Part shown: piece by piece, positions 11,013 to 25,914 of the stretch
Numbering within the stretch: the stretch's first letter is position 1
Layout of the letters: every line of letters starts with the position of its first letter
DNA from: Alnus glutinosa
Taxonomy: Eukaryota > Streptophyta > Magnoliopsida > Fagales > Betulaceae
Direction of reading: 5' to 3'
Length of the DNA: 64,000 bases
NCBI RefSeq assembly: GCF_958979055.1
Contig: NC_084886.1
Coordinates: forward strand, 48,563,654 to 48,627,653
Made by a program: the position numbers and the translations under genes
The notes under the pieces: generated by a model
The model's input: the letters and a program-made list of their open reading frames with translations, nothing else
What the model was told of the DNA's origin: nothing
Database searches by the model: none

Positions 11013-12600
11013 TCGTTTCTTCATTCAAGTAGATGATCATCATACGCCACAAAGCAGTAGAGCATTTAGAGGATTACAGTCAGATCAAAAGTCTTGGTCA
11101 GAAAGTGGGTCCATTTACATATAATGAAGATCCATTTTATGCAGGGCCTCCTCAACTAGATTTTCACATTGAACCTTTCTTATTTACCATTTATGATGAT
11201 GACGAAAATCTTTGTGATGGATTCATGACATTGAAGCTGTGGAGTTATTACTGAACGCATGTGAGCCGTTCAATTTTCATGAGATGTGGAATCTAGCAAT
11301 TAGGTCCCTTTTTTTAAGCCTTGTCAAGAATTTTCAACTAGTTCTTAGAAACTTGTCAATATTTCTGGCATTCTACTTTTATCCCCAATCCCTTGATCTA
11401 TAAAAGAATAATTGAGTAACTTATAACAATTAAATTGATTCTGATTATGAAATTCCCTTGAAAATTGACATACCAAAAATAGCTACATCTAAACCATATC
11501 CTTGAAAGCATTAAGCTATGATTATGAGTTGAAATGAATGCAAAAGAAAGAATAATAAATCAAGATGGAATGGAATGGTATAAAAGAGTTAAAAGAATCA
11601 TTTTTCTAGTGTATTTGGTAGTTCACAAAGGAATGTAAATTAAAAATGTGATTTCATATCTCTTTACTCCTATTTTTTCATTTATATTCTTATTGAATGG
11701 GCAGAAAGAAAAAGGGAAAAAAAAATATTGAAGTCGGAATTTTTTTTAATATTGTCTCAACTAAATAAGGGGAAAGAAATTTGATGAATTAGTGTGAAAT
11801 TTATCACTTCAACAACTTAGCACATATTATTCAAACACAAAATTCAGCCTATGACTTAGGCCAACACGATATAATTATTTTTTACTACATTTTTTCCTTT
11901 ATTAATTTGATCGTATACCATACTTTATTTATAAAGTTTTTACAAAGAAATAAATATAAAACATTACATCATCTATCCTATAGACTTAATGAGAGCCGTT
12001 ATCGAGTAAAAGCTAATCGTTACAAAATGTTACATCATTTACTTTATAGAGTTAATGAGAACTTTTACAAAGTAAATGCTAATCGTAAAGACAAGCGGAG
12101 TGGTTAGGTGTGGCGGAATGTAACGTTGCTCTGATCATGAACGGCGACCAGCGGAATGCATTATTTACACTATTATTACAGTTTTACAAATGAACAAATA
12201 CAAAACTTTACATCATTTATAAAAATAAAAATAAAAAATAAAAATCGTAATATCCGAAACATTTTCCTTGAAAATTCGCAACCGACAATTCCCTCTTTCT
12301 CAGCTTCACCATTACATTAATTAATCGTGTGCTCTTTTGAACCACGCACGTGATGACGCTATCACAATAATTGGAGGGTTGATCCACGTGCGTTATATCT
12401 CTTGACCAGTTGTGTACTCGTATTTCAAAATAGACTAATAGTGATTGGTAGATAAGATATTCAAGTGTCGATCACATGCTCACTGCTCACACCTAAAACC
12501 CCAACGACACGAACCAAATCATATGTAATATATATGTTTATATGCCCCATGCTTCATTGCTTAATTCTGTCTCCTTAATCTCCGCTGTACACTTCTTAGC
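11013..12600. other. PTH2 3' UTR and intergenic DNA
   Basis: The first 200-300 bases are probably the PTH2 3' UTR. The remainder is AT-rich with no convincing gene. A 73-codon open stretch at 11033-11254 has no recognisable domain and lies in the expected UTR. Confidence 0.5.
11935..12220. repeat. Degenerate tandem repeat, about 75-bp unit
   Basis: Units containing a TTACATCAT core and a TTAATGAGA segment recur at about 11938, 12015 and, more diverged, 12175. This explains the repetitive peptide seen in one frame, which is not a gene. Confidence 0.55.
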
Positions 12601-12678
12601 TTGCACCTCTCCAACTTTCCAGGGGAACCCCCACAACTACAGCCGTCGTCCGATCATCTTTCATTCTCCTCGACTGAA

Positions 12679-12964
12679 ATGTGTATCGGACAGTGTTCGA
12701 TGCATGTGGTAGGACGACGACGGCGACGAATGTGGGGCGCCGTTGATCTGGAAGTGATGTTGTTGGGGTTATTGGTTATGGTACAAGTACAACTGTCTGT
12801 TCAGCTGAGGTGTAGTCATCCCATGCATGGGGTTGTGGACAGGATCAATGAGAATGCAGGGCCTTATATTGGGCTTGTCATGACTTTCCCTACCGAAGAA
12901 ATCGTGCTTCAAACCTCTGGTTTCTTTGTTCCCAGCTCCGAGATCCCCTGGGTTGACCTGGCTG

Positions 12965-13000
<36 letters not shown>

Positions 13001-14879
13001 TCATGACTCATGACTCATGACTCATGGTCATGGGTCTTGGATTGACTAGACCAAAAGTTAGGTGGGTTGACTGCATATTTGTTGGGCTAGCTAGCTCGGG
13101 TTAAGAGGAAAAATGGAGGAAAAAAAAAAGTTAGGTGGGTCTTGTTACTGAGAAGATCCTCCTGTAATTACACCGAGTCTATAAGCAATGACTTTAACGG
13201 AGGATTACTGGATTAGGATATACTCTCCATCTCACTCCTGGCCATTTTGATGGCCGGTCAAGATCTTGTTTTATTGTATCTGACGATGTTTTGTTTTAAA
13301 TGACGTGACAACATTCGTGAAATTTAATCTTTACCATGTAATGGTTCTATGGTCGAGGTGTTTTGTTTAAATGATGTGACAACATATTTAACATGGACAA
13401 CATATACAAATATGTGAAAATCAATCTTGACCATGAAATGATTTATCTCTGTCGTCTATTCCTTTGAAGGAAAATAAAAGAACTCGTTTGTTATAGATTC
13501 TATTATGCGTGCACATAATGAACAACTTGTTTTGAATTTGTTTGACTTGCTGATTGCCTAGGAAGGAGGTTCAACATTGGGAAGGTCAATGGTGTAGATG
13601 TAATTTATGTGATGACTGGAGAGCAAACGGTAAGATTTCATCTTTCTTTTATTACATACTATCTATAATTGCTATGAGACATTTTTTATGAGTTGAAGTG
13701 TTGAAGTGTTGACCTTTTGGTGACACTCTTAGCTAAATGCAGGTGTAGCTGTGCAAACCCTTCTTGACACATTTGATATTCATGGAATTGTTCACTATGG
13801 AATAGCTGGAAGTACTAATGATTCATTGTACATTGGTGATGTTAGTGTCCCAAATTATGTTGCCTTCACAGGATCTTGGAAATGGAAGGTACAAGTTTAA
13901 ACTTGTGTTGATCACTGAAGGGATTGCTTTTTAAATGAAAAAAAAAATAATGATCTTTTCTTTGTTGGATTTTACTACTATAAGTTATTTAGTAGAAAGA
14001 ATGCACTCAACTTATGTTTTAGTTCAGAAATTATGTTTAAGCAGCTAGATTCTGTAGTTTAGTGGGACTATGTTTAATTCATCTTTCATCCTCTAATTGC
14101 ATTGTAAAGGAGTTCAAGTCAGCAGATGGGGAACTCACAGAACTGAAGTTTGGGGCTTTCAATTTCCCGGAAAAGGGAGATAATTTGTTGGCAAAGATAG
14201 ACTTCACTCCCCAGCAATTGTACTCTGCTGGAAAACCAATGGAAGAGGTCTTTTGGCTTCCAATAGAACCAAAATTTTTCAATATTGCTACAACACTTCA
14301 GGTTCATAGCGTGGTTTTTTTTTTTCCCTCTCTGTTTTCAGAGCTTATGCATGTTGATAATAGTTGTATCATTCATGGTTTCTTTTTCAGCTCATTATCT
14401 TGTAATTGTGTAATTGATTGCAGGATTTACAGCTACTACAATGTGTCAATGAGACATATTGTCTTCCTGAAACACCAAAAGTTGTGTTTGGATTGAGAGG
14501 TTCTACTGCTGATATATACCTTGACAATGCAGCTTATAGAAAATTTCTTTTCAAAGAATTTAATGTCTCGACTGCTGATGAAGAGAGCGCGGCTATTGTG
14601 ATGGTAAAAAGAGTTTCATTTGATGATGACTCCAATATTTTTTGGAAATATTGTTGATTTACAAATTACAAGTTGTGTTTGGTGTTGTTGGTCTCTATGC
14701 AGACTTCTCTATCAAATGGAGTGCCTTGTATTGTGTTTCGCGGTGTCTCGGACATGGCAGGCGGGGAGGAAAAGTTGTCTGCAACAAGCGTGACTTCTTT
14801 GGCTGCTATGAATGCTCTCACTGTTGCGGTTGAGTTCATTGGATTATTTGGTGAGGAGGCTGTAATTCATGACCACTGA
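12679..14879 (+). CDS. Bark storage protein / MTA-SAH nucleosidase-like protein
   Basis: A member of the PNP_UDP_1 nucleoside phosphorylase family, close to poplar bark storage proteins and wound-induced WIN4. Exons: 12679-12964, 13562-13629, 13733-13888, 14110-14301, 14424-14603 and 14703-14879. The third acceptor must be the AG at 13731-13732, because the next AG would create a stop. From the Met at 12679 there are 352 residues; the Met at 12730 (335 residues) puts the hydrophobic segment VMLLGLLVMVQVQL nearer the N-terminus and is the likelier secretory signal start. Core motifs are GPYIGLV near the N-terminus, VDLAGRRFNIGKVNG, GIVHYGIAGS (purine-binding loop), LLQCVNETYCLP, GSTADIYLDNAAYR and VFRGVSDMAGG. 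Relatives store nitrogen in vacuoles or cleave nucleosides; which applies here cannot be told from sequence. Confidence 0.88.
12966..12996 (+). repeat. (TC)n microsatellite just after exon 1 donor
   Basis: A CT/TC run of about 30 bases starts three to five bases inside intron 1 of the bark-storage-like gene, directly beside the splice donor GTACTC. Confidence 0.85.
13004..13024 (+). promoter_or_regulatory. Three head-to-tail TGACTCA (GCN4-type) motifs
   Basis: TGACTCA occurs at 13004-13010, 13011-13017 and 13018-13024 without spacing, in intron 1. TGA[GC]TCA is the bZIP (GCN4/Opaque2-type) site known from storage-protein gene promoters. The match is exact; regulatory function here is inference and it may be only a heptamer microsatellite. 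Confidence 0.5.
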
Positions 14880-16000
14880 AGATGTCCTAAATAAGGATTC
14901 AACTTATGTTGTGCAGTTTGAACTGATTAATTCCTGCAATAGCTTCTTAAGGTCTTGTCCTGTCATACAATGTCGACTGCAATTTATGAAAGTTGGTGCA
15001 GTTGTTTGTGTTCACTAACAAAAGTCTCAAATTCAAGACATTGTTGGTTAGCTACAAAGAATTAGAAAGCAGTGACACAATCCACAAACTGCCGGGGATG
15101 TGGCTTTCATGATGTTTGCCGAGATCATTTTGGTTCTTTAACACATTGATCTTAGATTCTTAATCAAAGTAGTAATACAAGCAGCTTTTTTGTTAATAAA
15201 ACAAAGGAATAGAGGGCATATATCAAGAAATCCATTGTAACAGAGAATGAAGATTGATATGCAGCGGAATATCTAGGCTGTTACACCGGATGTCGTAGTT
15301 CTTATCTGGACCATTCATTTTAAATGAACAACACAAATTGCAATAGCACATAGGAGAGAGAAAGAATGGGTGGCACGCAAGACACCAGAGTAGTAATTGG
15401 GGATACCCGAACCAACCGACACCAGTGGCCAACCTAAGCTGACCTTCAGTGATGGCCGAATTTTCCATCTGAAATGGCCAAAGTATGAATGAATGACCAA
15501 ATTTATTTTAGTAGGGGCGAACCCCCTAATTTTTAAGCCTAAAACTAAATATATATATATATATGTAACTTAATAAAAATATTTTAGACACAAATTTAAA
15601 AACTATGGCTCCCTTGGTCTATGCATGGGTCCGTCCCTGATGGTGGCCGAATCGCCCCTACCCAGCCATTGATTGGATGTTTTTAAATATTTTTTTTTTA
15701 GTTATCTCCTTCTTTTTTTTCTTTTTTTAATTTTCATGTATTTGTTGGGCCAAACATTGAAATTGTATGAAAATTGGAAGCTGTTACACATTCTCCACGC
15801 AGGATTAGATCCGTCTTCTAGTATTTGTGACCACATGTAGAGAAGGGCTTAAATGGGAATGCTTCATCCTAATCACGTAATAAAATTATGGAACCTCATT
15901 CACACAATCACGAACGAAAATAAGTTACTACAAAATCCAAAAATAAAATGAAGCCCAACAATAAATAACAAAGCATATGGGCAAAGCCATTGAGGTGGGA
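14880..16000. other. 3' UTR and intergenic DNA
   Basis: No gene is supported. Around 15508-15645 there is a repeat remnant with the ends GGGGCGAACCCCCTAA and GGGTCCGTCCCTG, a pattern seen again in opposite orientation at about 46731-46900 and partly near 24605. An (AT)n run lies at about 15550-15564. Confidence 0.45.
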
Positions 16001-16011
16001 AGAACATATAC

Positions 16012-16222
16012 ATTAAAATATTAATTAAATTATTAAATTTATCAACTTAAAATTTTAAGACAACCAATAATTTAACATAATATCAAAACAGAATTAATTA
16101 GTTTGAAATCCGACTTTGTAATTCACGTCATATTTTAATTAAATATTCCATGTATTAGGCTTTACTTGTTGAAAAATTTTAAGTACCCCCACACGTGAGA
16201 GAGCTTAAATGTTAATATATTC
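16012..16222 (+). mobile_element. SMART/TRIM-like miniature LTR element, old copy
   Basis: A fossil of the same family as the copies at 20667 and 21454. A terminal-repeat-like segment (about 16012-16080), a diverged tRNA-Met primer-site-like stretch (about 16082-16092) and a purine-rich stretch after CACACGTGAG (about 16195) are recognisable. It encodes no protein. It is the most diverged of the three copies and looks broken. Confidence 0.5.
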
Positions 16223-16664
16223 TTTTCATACATTTGACTTCTATTACCTTAAGTTAGATAATTTTTTAAAAAAATTTTTTTTTTCAAAAAAAATATAAGA
16301 AAAGGGAGAGACAATTTTTGCATGTTAGTCATCTTCTCTTGGTAGAGCTACTAAATACTAATTTCAAATACATTTATGTATTAATTCTGATGGTTATTGG
16401 CCAAACTACTTCCATGATAATTGCTAAGCAGTTGATTTTAAACCTCATCCTCATAACAGAAAGCAACAGTCTGGCCATTAGTAGATGCCTCACCCGCTAT
16501 ATTTTTGCAGAACACAACAAATAGGATGTGATCTCCTCAGAAAAGCTAATTCAAGCCATTGCCAAATCTATCTTTCTATGGAATGTAGATGACAACCATG
16601 AATTTTTAGACAATCCAGCGACCAAACAGTTTGATATAGATAATGGAGTAGAGATATTTTTAGC

Positions 16665-16674
16665 TATATATAAA
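16665..16674 (+). promoter_or_regulatory. TATA box of MIOX
   Basis: TATATATAAA lies 127 bases upstream of the MIOX start codon, a normal plant spacing once a short 5' UTR is allowed for. Position and sequence only. Confidence 0.65.
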
Positions 16675-16800
16675 GTTTGTGGATGTCACTATATATACTA
16701 CTTACCCTCTTAACACATTTTCTGCCCAGGCCTTCAAAAAAACCTTTGTTCTCTACTTTGCTTCCCTACCTTCGAGCTATTATCTTGTTGTAAGGTTAAG

Positions 16801-18909
16801 ATGACGATTGCTGCCAAGAAGCCGGAGATTGGTACAATTTTTTTTATGATCATTTCCTTCTTCCTCTTGTCCATGAATTTCAATTATTTTGTACAAGTGC
16901 ATAAGCTTAAAAGTTCTTTTGAAATATGACATGATTGTGGTCTAACTTTTGTTTCTTTGGTTTGAAATCAAAGGGTCACAAGTAGAGGATCAGAAGCAAT
17001 TCTCTGAGTCCAAGAACTTGGCACAGAATGGATTTTCGGTGCCGGAGTCCAATGCATTTGGCCAATCATTTAGGTTCTAATACTTTCTTTCTCCATCTTC
17101 AGTGGCAAAGTTATACAATTTGTTTGTAAGGTCAGGTCTTGTTCATAAAGGGTAGTTTCTCATTCAAGGAATCGTGTTGAAATGGCTGGCAGGGATTATG
17201 ATGGAACTGTAAGACTAAACACTGTGGAGAAATGCTACCAGTTGAACCACATTAACCAAACATATGATTATGTAAGTACACTTTCATCAAGTTAATGCTC
17301 AAACAATTAACTGCGCAGACTGCATGGATTCAATTTGATATATGAAACTTGGAATGCAAACGCAGGTAAAGAGGATGAGGGAAGAGTATGGGAAATTGAA
17401 CAAAGTAGAGATGAGCATATGGGAAGGGATTGATCTGCTTAACAGTTTTGAGGATGAAAGTGACCCTGATTTGGATGAACCTCAGATTGAGCACTTGCTG
17501 CAGTCAGCTGAAGCCATAAGAAAAGATTATCCTGATGAAGATTGGTTACACTTGACTGCCCTTATTCATGGTAGCTAAATACCCCAATGCACATTCCTAG
17601 TTTCTGTTCTGAGGCTAACAGGCAGACTATCAATTCCTTGAGTTTGTTTGTTTCTTTATTTTTTTGGCAATATTCGCAATATCAGATAATCACCATGAAT
17701 TTCAGCAGGCTCCATTATATATATATATATTCAAGTTTAGATAAATTAAGCACCACATTTAACAACTTGACACTTTATTCTTGCATGGATTTCAGATGTT
17801 GGAAAGGTTCTTTTTCATCCTAAATTTGGAGAGCTACCCCAGTGGGCTGTTGTTGGTAAGAAATGTGGTTTTACCAAATATATGCAAATGCATATTTTTA
17901 TTTTTAAATCATTTCAATCTCATGGTAAATTTTAATGTTATAGGAGACACATTTCCTGTTGGTTGTGCGTACGACGAATCGATTGTTTATCACAAGGTAT
18001 TTCCTCAAAAAAAATTAGTTAATTAATGCTTGACATGTTTCTACATATAGTTGGTCTAATGAAAGAAATGTTTGTGTTGCAGTATTTCAAGGACAATCCA
18101 GATTACAACAACCCTGCTTACAGCACTAAACTTGGAATCTACTCGGAAGGATGTGGACTAGAAAATGTGCTGATGTCATGGGGGCATGATGATTACATGT
18201 ACTTGGTATATCTTCTGAACATTCAAAGAATTTTTAGTAAATAAACCTTTGATATGAGTTCCACATTATCGTTTTCCACCATTTATTATTCAACAAAGAC
18301 ATTAGAATAAGGTTGCTTCCAAATCTCCAGGTTGCAAAGGAAAATGGAACAACTCTACCTCCAGCTGCATTATTTATCATCCGATATCACTCATTTTACC
18401 GTAAGCATTGTCTTTATCCTCTATCTTAGCATTTAAAATAGGAAAATATTCAATATTCTGCAATTTTAAATGAAGAAATGGTTTTTATCTGTCCATCTTG
18501 CAGCATTGCACAAGGCAGGAGCATATCAATACCTAATGAATGAAGAGGATAGACAGAATTTGAAGTGGGTTAAAATATTCAAGTAAGCTTCCATTTTCTG
18601 TTCACTTCATTTCTAGGTTCCTTTCTTCAAACCAGTTTTCTTTGAAACAAATGAGTCATTTCTTGTGGAGCTGATTGCAACAACCAAACTCATTTTCTTG
18701 TTTCTACAAAACATGTACAGCCAATATGACCTCTACAGTAAGAGCAAGGTACGAGTTGACGTCGAAAAAGTTAAGCCATACTATCTATCCCTCATCGAAA
18801 AGGTGTGTACCATTTCATAAGTCTGTGCTTTGGTAATTTTTATTACTCCTTTTTTTTTTCTATAATTGGGAATGTTTTGCAGTATTTCCCATCAAAACTC
18901 AGATGGTGA
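16801..18909 (+). CDS. MIOX: Inositol oxygenase (MIOX)
   Basis: This non-haem di-iron enzyme oxidises myo-inositol to D-glucuronate, feeding UDP-glucuronate for cell-wall polysaccharides; it is cytosolic. Eleven exons: 16801-16831, 16974-17073, 17193-17271, 17366-17570, 17796-17855, 17944-17996, 18083-18205, 18331-18400, 18504-18582, 18721-18802 and 18883-18909. They join in phase to 302 residues, the plant family length. By homology with animal MIOX the iron ligands are all present: His113 (IEHLLQ), His138-Asp139 (LIHDVGK, split across an exon junction), His211 (SWGHDDYMY), His237 (RYHSFYPLH) and Asp270 ([10 protein letters not shown]). The C-terminus ends in FPSKLRW, as in the family. An AATAAATAAA motif near 19086 may serve for polyadenylation. 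The gene looks intact. Confidence 0.95.
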
Positions 18910-19434
18910 ACCCTTGGAGGTTGGAAGACATGCTGGAAAAAGCCGAAGGCTTAGGCTTTACTTCATGCTCTTTAATGCTTGCCTTTTTGGCTGTGCTTCT
19001 ATTCACTCAGGGAATTTTAATAATCTATATATGTCCTAAGAAACTCTGTAATCAGTATAAGGAGTGCATGTAATATCATTAATGTAATAAATAAAAGTGC
19101 TCCTAAAGAAGTTCCAATCTTTCTCAAAATGTGATTAGTATCACAAAGCTTGTACCTTCCTAACAACTCTGAGTAATACAAATATTGTGCCTTCCTAAGT
19201 ACTCTGGAGTAAAACAAAATTTATGCCTAGCACCTTACAAACTACCATGTAAACTTTACAAGCATCTACAAATATAAGGAGAGCCAGCACCTCAAATAAA
19301 CTATTCTCTTCTTAGAGCTGGAAAAATACTTGCTTAAAATTTCTTCTCTGCATTCTTCCTTGTTAGAAAGTCATCTAAGGTAAGAAGTAAGTAATGTCAA
19401 ACCCTTAAAGTTACATCAGAGGCAGAGCTAGTAG

Positions 19435-23023
<3,589 letters not shown>

Positions 23024-25080
23024 CTGCCAAGAAAATGATCAGTTCACATTATATAGCATTCTCACTAAACAAAACTCAAACAATATATGGTACTACCTGA
23101 AACACAAATTCGGAGAACAATCAAAACTAATATTCATGTGCACCAAATGGTAAATATATGAATTCTCTTGAAGCTGCAGGCAAGAACTTCAGAACTTCAG
23201 ATTTTGGCATTAACAAAAGAACCCTTGCTGCATTCACAGAGAGGTGCATTTTCTTTCATATTAAGATTCCACACAATAACTTCAAGAGAGCATATTTGTC
23301 CCATTACCAATGTATTCCCAGAATACATTATGAGGAAGGTACTTTTTTTTATTCCTTCTGTCTTCTGTGTGTCACTATAACTAGAAGAAAAATACCCCCG
23401 GTGGATGTAATATTAATTTCCTGAGCTGGCTCTAACCCTGAGCAGCACAAGATTTTCTTGAATGTTTTACATTCAATAGTTGCACTCCTGTGGATGTAGA
23501 CATATTGCCGAACCACGTAAATTTGTATCTTGATTTTCTCTTATTCTCTCTTTTCGATTCCATATTATTCATCATTATTATACACGGTAACAACAATCAT
23601 CATAAAATTTCATCTTTGATAACTTACGTCATCAATGCAAGTTGTTCTCATAATAAACAAGTTCAATCGTATCATTCTAGATTAGCTGCATGGCATGAAA
23701 TATAAAGATAAAATGTCTGCAGTGAACCTACTTCCTATGTGCTTGTGGAATAGGATCATGCAAGAGTGTAATTCCATAGATGCATATAGATAGGCAATCA
23801 TATATATGATTGCAAATTATATACTTTCGCTCTAATTTACTGTTTGCTCACACTGAAAAAGGGGTTCATAAACATTCATTTAACATTATGGACTGCAATA
23901 TCATTCAATTAAAATCATACTTCCCTGCATGGGAAGGTCAATAGTAAACCAGAACAAGAAAGAATTAGTTACTGTACATAACCATACTAAGATTGGGTAC
24001 AAGAGAAGAAAAAAGGTTAAAAAAGAAGAAGCCACAACCGTGTTCAATCAAGTTACTAAAACAAATAACATGTATAAAGGCTTGCGCATATCTTATAAAG
24101 TTGACTTCAAGTTTTCTCCTTATTCAACATAAACAAAAAAGTTGAAGGCAATATTTTTCTAAATATCCAGTTATAGAAGAGGAGGTTCTTTAATTATTCT
24201 ATATCAGATTTGGAGTTGTGGTGGAACTTGCGTTATTTAGTTCAAAACACATGGTTAACAGAAAAATTATATTCCAATATCTGATCGAGGATAGAGAAAA
24301 GAAAAACCAGAAACAGAAGAGTTATGAAACATCAACAAAATTGTCTAAGATTCAGAACTTTGGGCAGCATAAAGGTATTACAGAGAGAAAAGAAACAGAA
24401 AGAAACAAAGAAAATAACCAAACGTAGTAAAAACCGAAAATCTTGAACCCATATGCTCTGTTTGATTATCAAGACAACTGAGAAAAAAGAACCAAACATA
24501 GTAAAACCCATCAATCTTGAAATCCATATGTTCTCTTTGATTCTCGAGAAAACTTAGGAAAAAGAAGACTTCTATAGTTTCTTCTTTTCTTTTTCTAGTT
24601 CTTTCTATCCCAGTCAGGGCGGAACTAGGATTTGAGATGAGGGGCACAGAACTAAAAAAATAAGATATTTTAGATTCCCAGTTGTGGGGTTGATTTTCTT
24701 CTTTAAATTCCGAAGTATGTTCTACTGATTTATTTTCTTGCTACTCTTTTTCTTTCGGTTTCTTGGCAACCAAACAAGGATAAAAGTAACGACAGGGGAA
24801 TAGAGAAGGGGAGTATACCGGTGAAACATAGGAGCCAGACAAAGAAGAGATTTTCTGGGAACCTTGAGAGGCAAGACAGGGAAAATAAAACCCCACAAAA
24901 AACCTCTCAAAGATCTCAACGGAAACCTCTCAAGAATTACAAAATTCAAAGGTTGTAGTTGCCTTTTATACTTGGTGGCAACCGTTGGTAGTTAAAAGAT
25001 ACCCCGGCTAAGGTGTACTGCTTTCAGTCCTCTATGTCTGTGTGAGCGAGTTTCATGTACGCCATCTCGTATAAAAAGTC
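23024..25080 (-). promoter_or_regulatory. Unresolved 5' part and promoter of the JMJ gene
   Basis: The exon ending at 23023 requires an upstream coding exon, yet none with family similarity could be recognised on the minus strand here. A CT-rich leader is likely near 24560-24960. A tandem duplication of about 75 bp lies at 24418-24565 (repeated CATATG.TCT.TTTGATT blocks). The rest is AT-rich without another gene. Confidence 0.4.
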
Positions 25081-25228
25081 TCTAAAATGGACAATCGGAG
25101 CTGTTGAGTGACACGTGGAAAGATCTTAGATAGATCCACATGAGTATAGCAAAACAGCTACTCCCTACTCCCTAGCCGTTATGTTACTATAGTCGGTTTA
25201 TTAAATTTAGGGGATTAATTGGTCTGGG

Positions 25229-25445
25229 TTTCCTTTTCTTTTTGGTTTTCCTACCAATAAAAGGAAAAAGATTTTCGAAAAATAATAATTGAATTTCCTC
25301 TTTTTTATTGGTCTCCCACCAGGAATAAAAGTTCCGTTTGTTTCTGTTTTTCTTTTTCTTTTAATTTGTTTTTTTTTTTTTTTGGATTTTACTACCAAAA
25401 AAAAAAAAAAGGAAAAAGATTTTTAAAACAAAAGTATCTGAATTT

Positions 25446-25502
<57 letters not shown>

Positions 25503-25535
25503 TGGGTTTCCTACCAAGAAAAGGAAAAGGATTGT
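25229..25535. repeat. Threefold repeat with poly-T and (TG)n tracts
   Basis: A segment pairing CCTACCAA with AAAAGGAAAAAG occurs at about 25247-25270, 25391-25420 and 25510-25530. The last two copies are separated by a T run of about 40 bases and a (TG)n run at about 25489-25504. Tandem amplification of one short unit is the simplest reading. Confidence 0.6.
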
Positions 25536-25544
25536 CTATATATA
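25536..25544 (+). promoter_or_regulatory. TATA box of the small plus-strand gene
   Basis: CTATATATA lies about 95 bases upstream of the ATG at 25639, divergent from the JMJ gene. Confidence 0.5.
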
Positions 25545-25638
25545 CCATCTTCACGCCATCAGTCCATACTTCCTCGTATTTCCGGCTTCAAGTTCTTAGA
25601 AATTGATTCCACCGACAAATCTCCGACCCAAAGATCGA

Positions 25639-25914
25639 ATGGGGAGGAAGCAGTCCAGCTTGCATGGAAATTTCTCAACCTTGTCTCTGACCCCCAAAAG
25701 GGTGCCGGAGCAACCAAGTTCTCTGTCTCCGCCACCGACTCCCATGGTTCGCAACAAGTGCCGCCGCCGCATATTCATGGGGGCCACCGCCGGTAGTCCT
25801 GTTTGCAGAGCTTTATTTGCTTCACCTACTGCTATTGACGATGATGACACGAATATCAACGAGAAAACTCCAACCCCCAAAAGGGTGCTGGAGCAACCAA
25901 GTTCTTTAATGTAA
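25639..25914 (+). CDS. Unidentified 91-residue basic protein with a repeated motif
   Basis: I do not recognise this protein. The ATG at 25639 opens a 91-codon frame behind a TATA box. The motif TPKRVPEQPSSL (residues 18-29) recurs near the C-terminus as TPKRVLEQPSSLM, with the underlying DNA also nearly identical, so it arose by internal duplication. Between them lie a basic cluster (RNKCRRR) and an acidic run (DDDD). There is no signal peptide, membrane segment or known domain. The TP/KR-rich makeup could suit a small nuclear protein or a phosphorylation target, but that is a guess. The local base composition is clearly GC-richer than its surroundings, which favours real coding sequence or a captured fragment. 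Confidence 0.45.
   Translation: MGRKQSSLHGNFSTLSLTPKRVPEQPSSLSPPPTPMVRNKCRRRIFMGATAGSPVCRALFASPTAIDDDDTNINEKTPTPKRVLEQPSSLM

Noticed and set aside
11033-11254. 73-codon frame after PTH2
   Set aside because: It lies in the expected 3' UTR, has no family similarity and no splice context.
11935-12220. A CRISPR-like array
   Set aside because: Only two to three diverged units without spacers; plain degenerate tandem repeat in plant DNA.
24722-24949. 75-codon minus-strand frame as first exon of JMJ
   Set aside because: Sequence has no similarity to the JMJ706 N-terminus and no usable phase to the exon at 23023; more likely leader.
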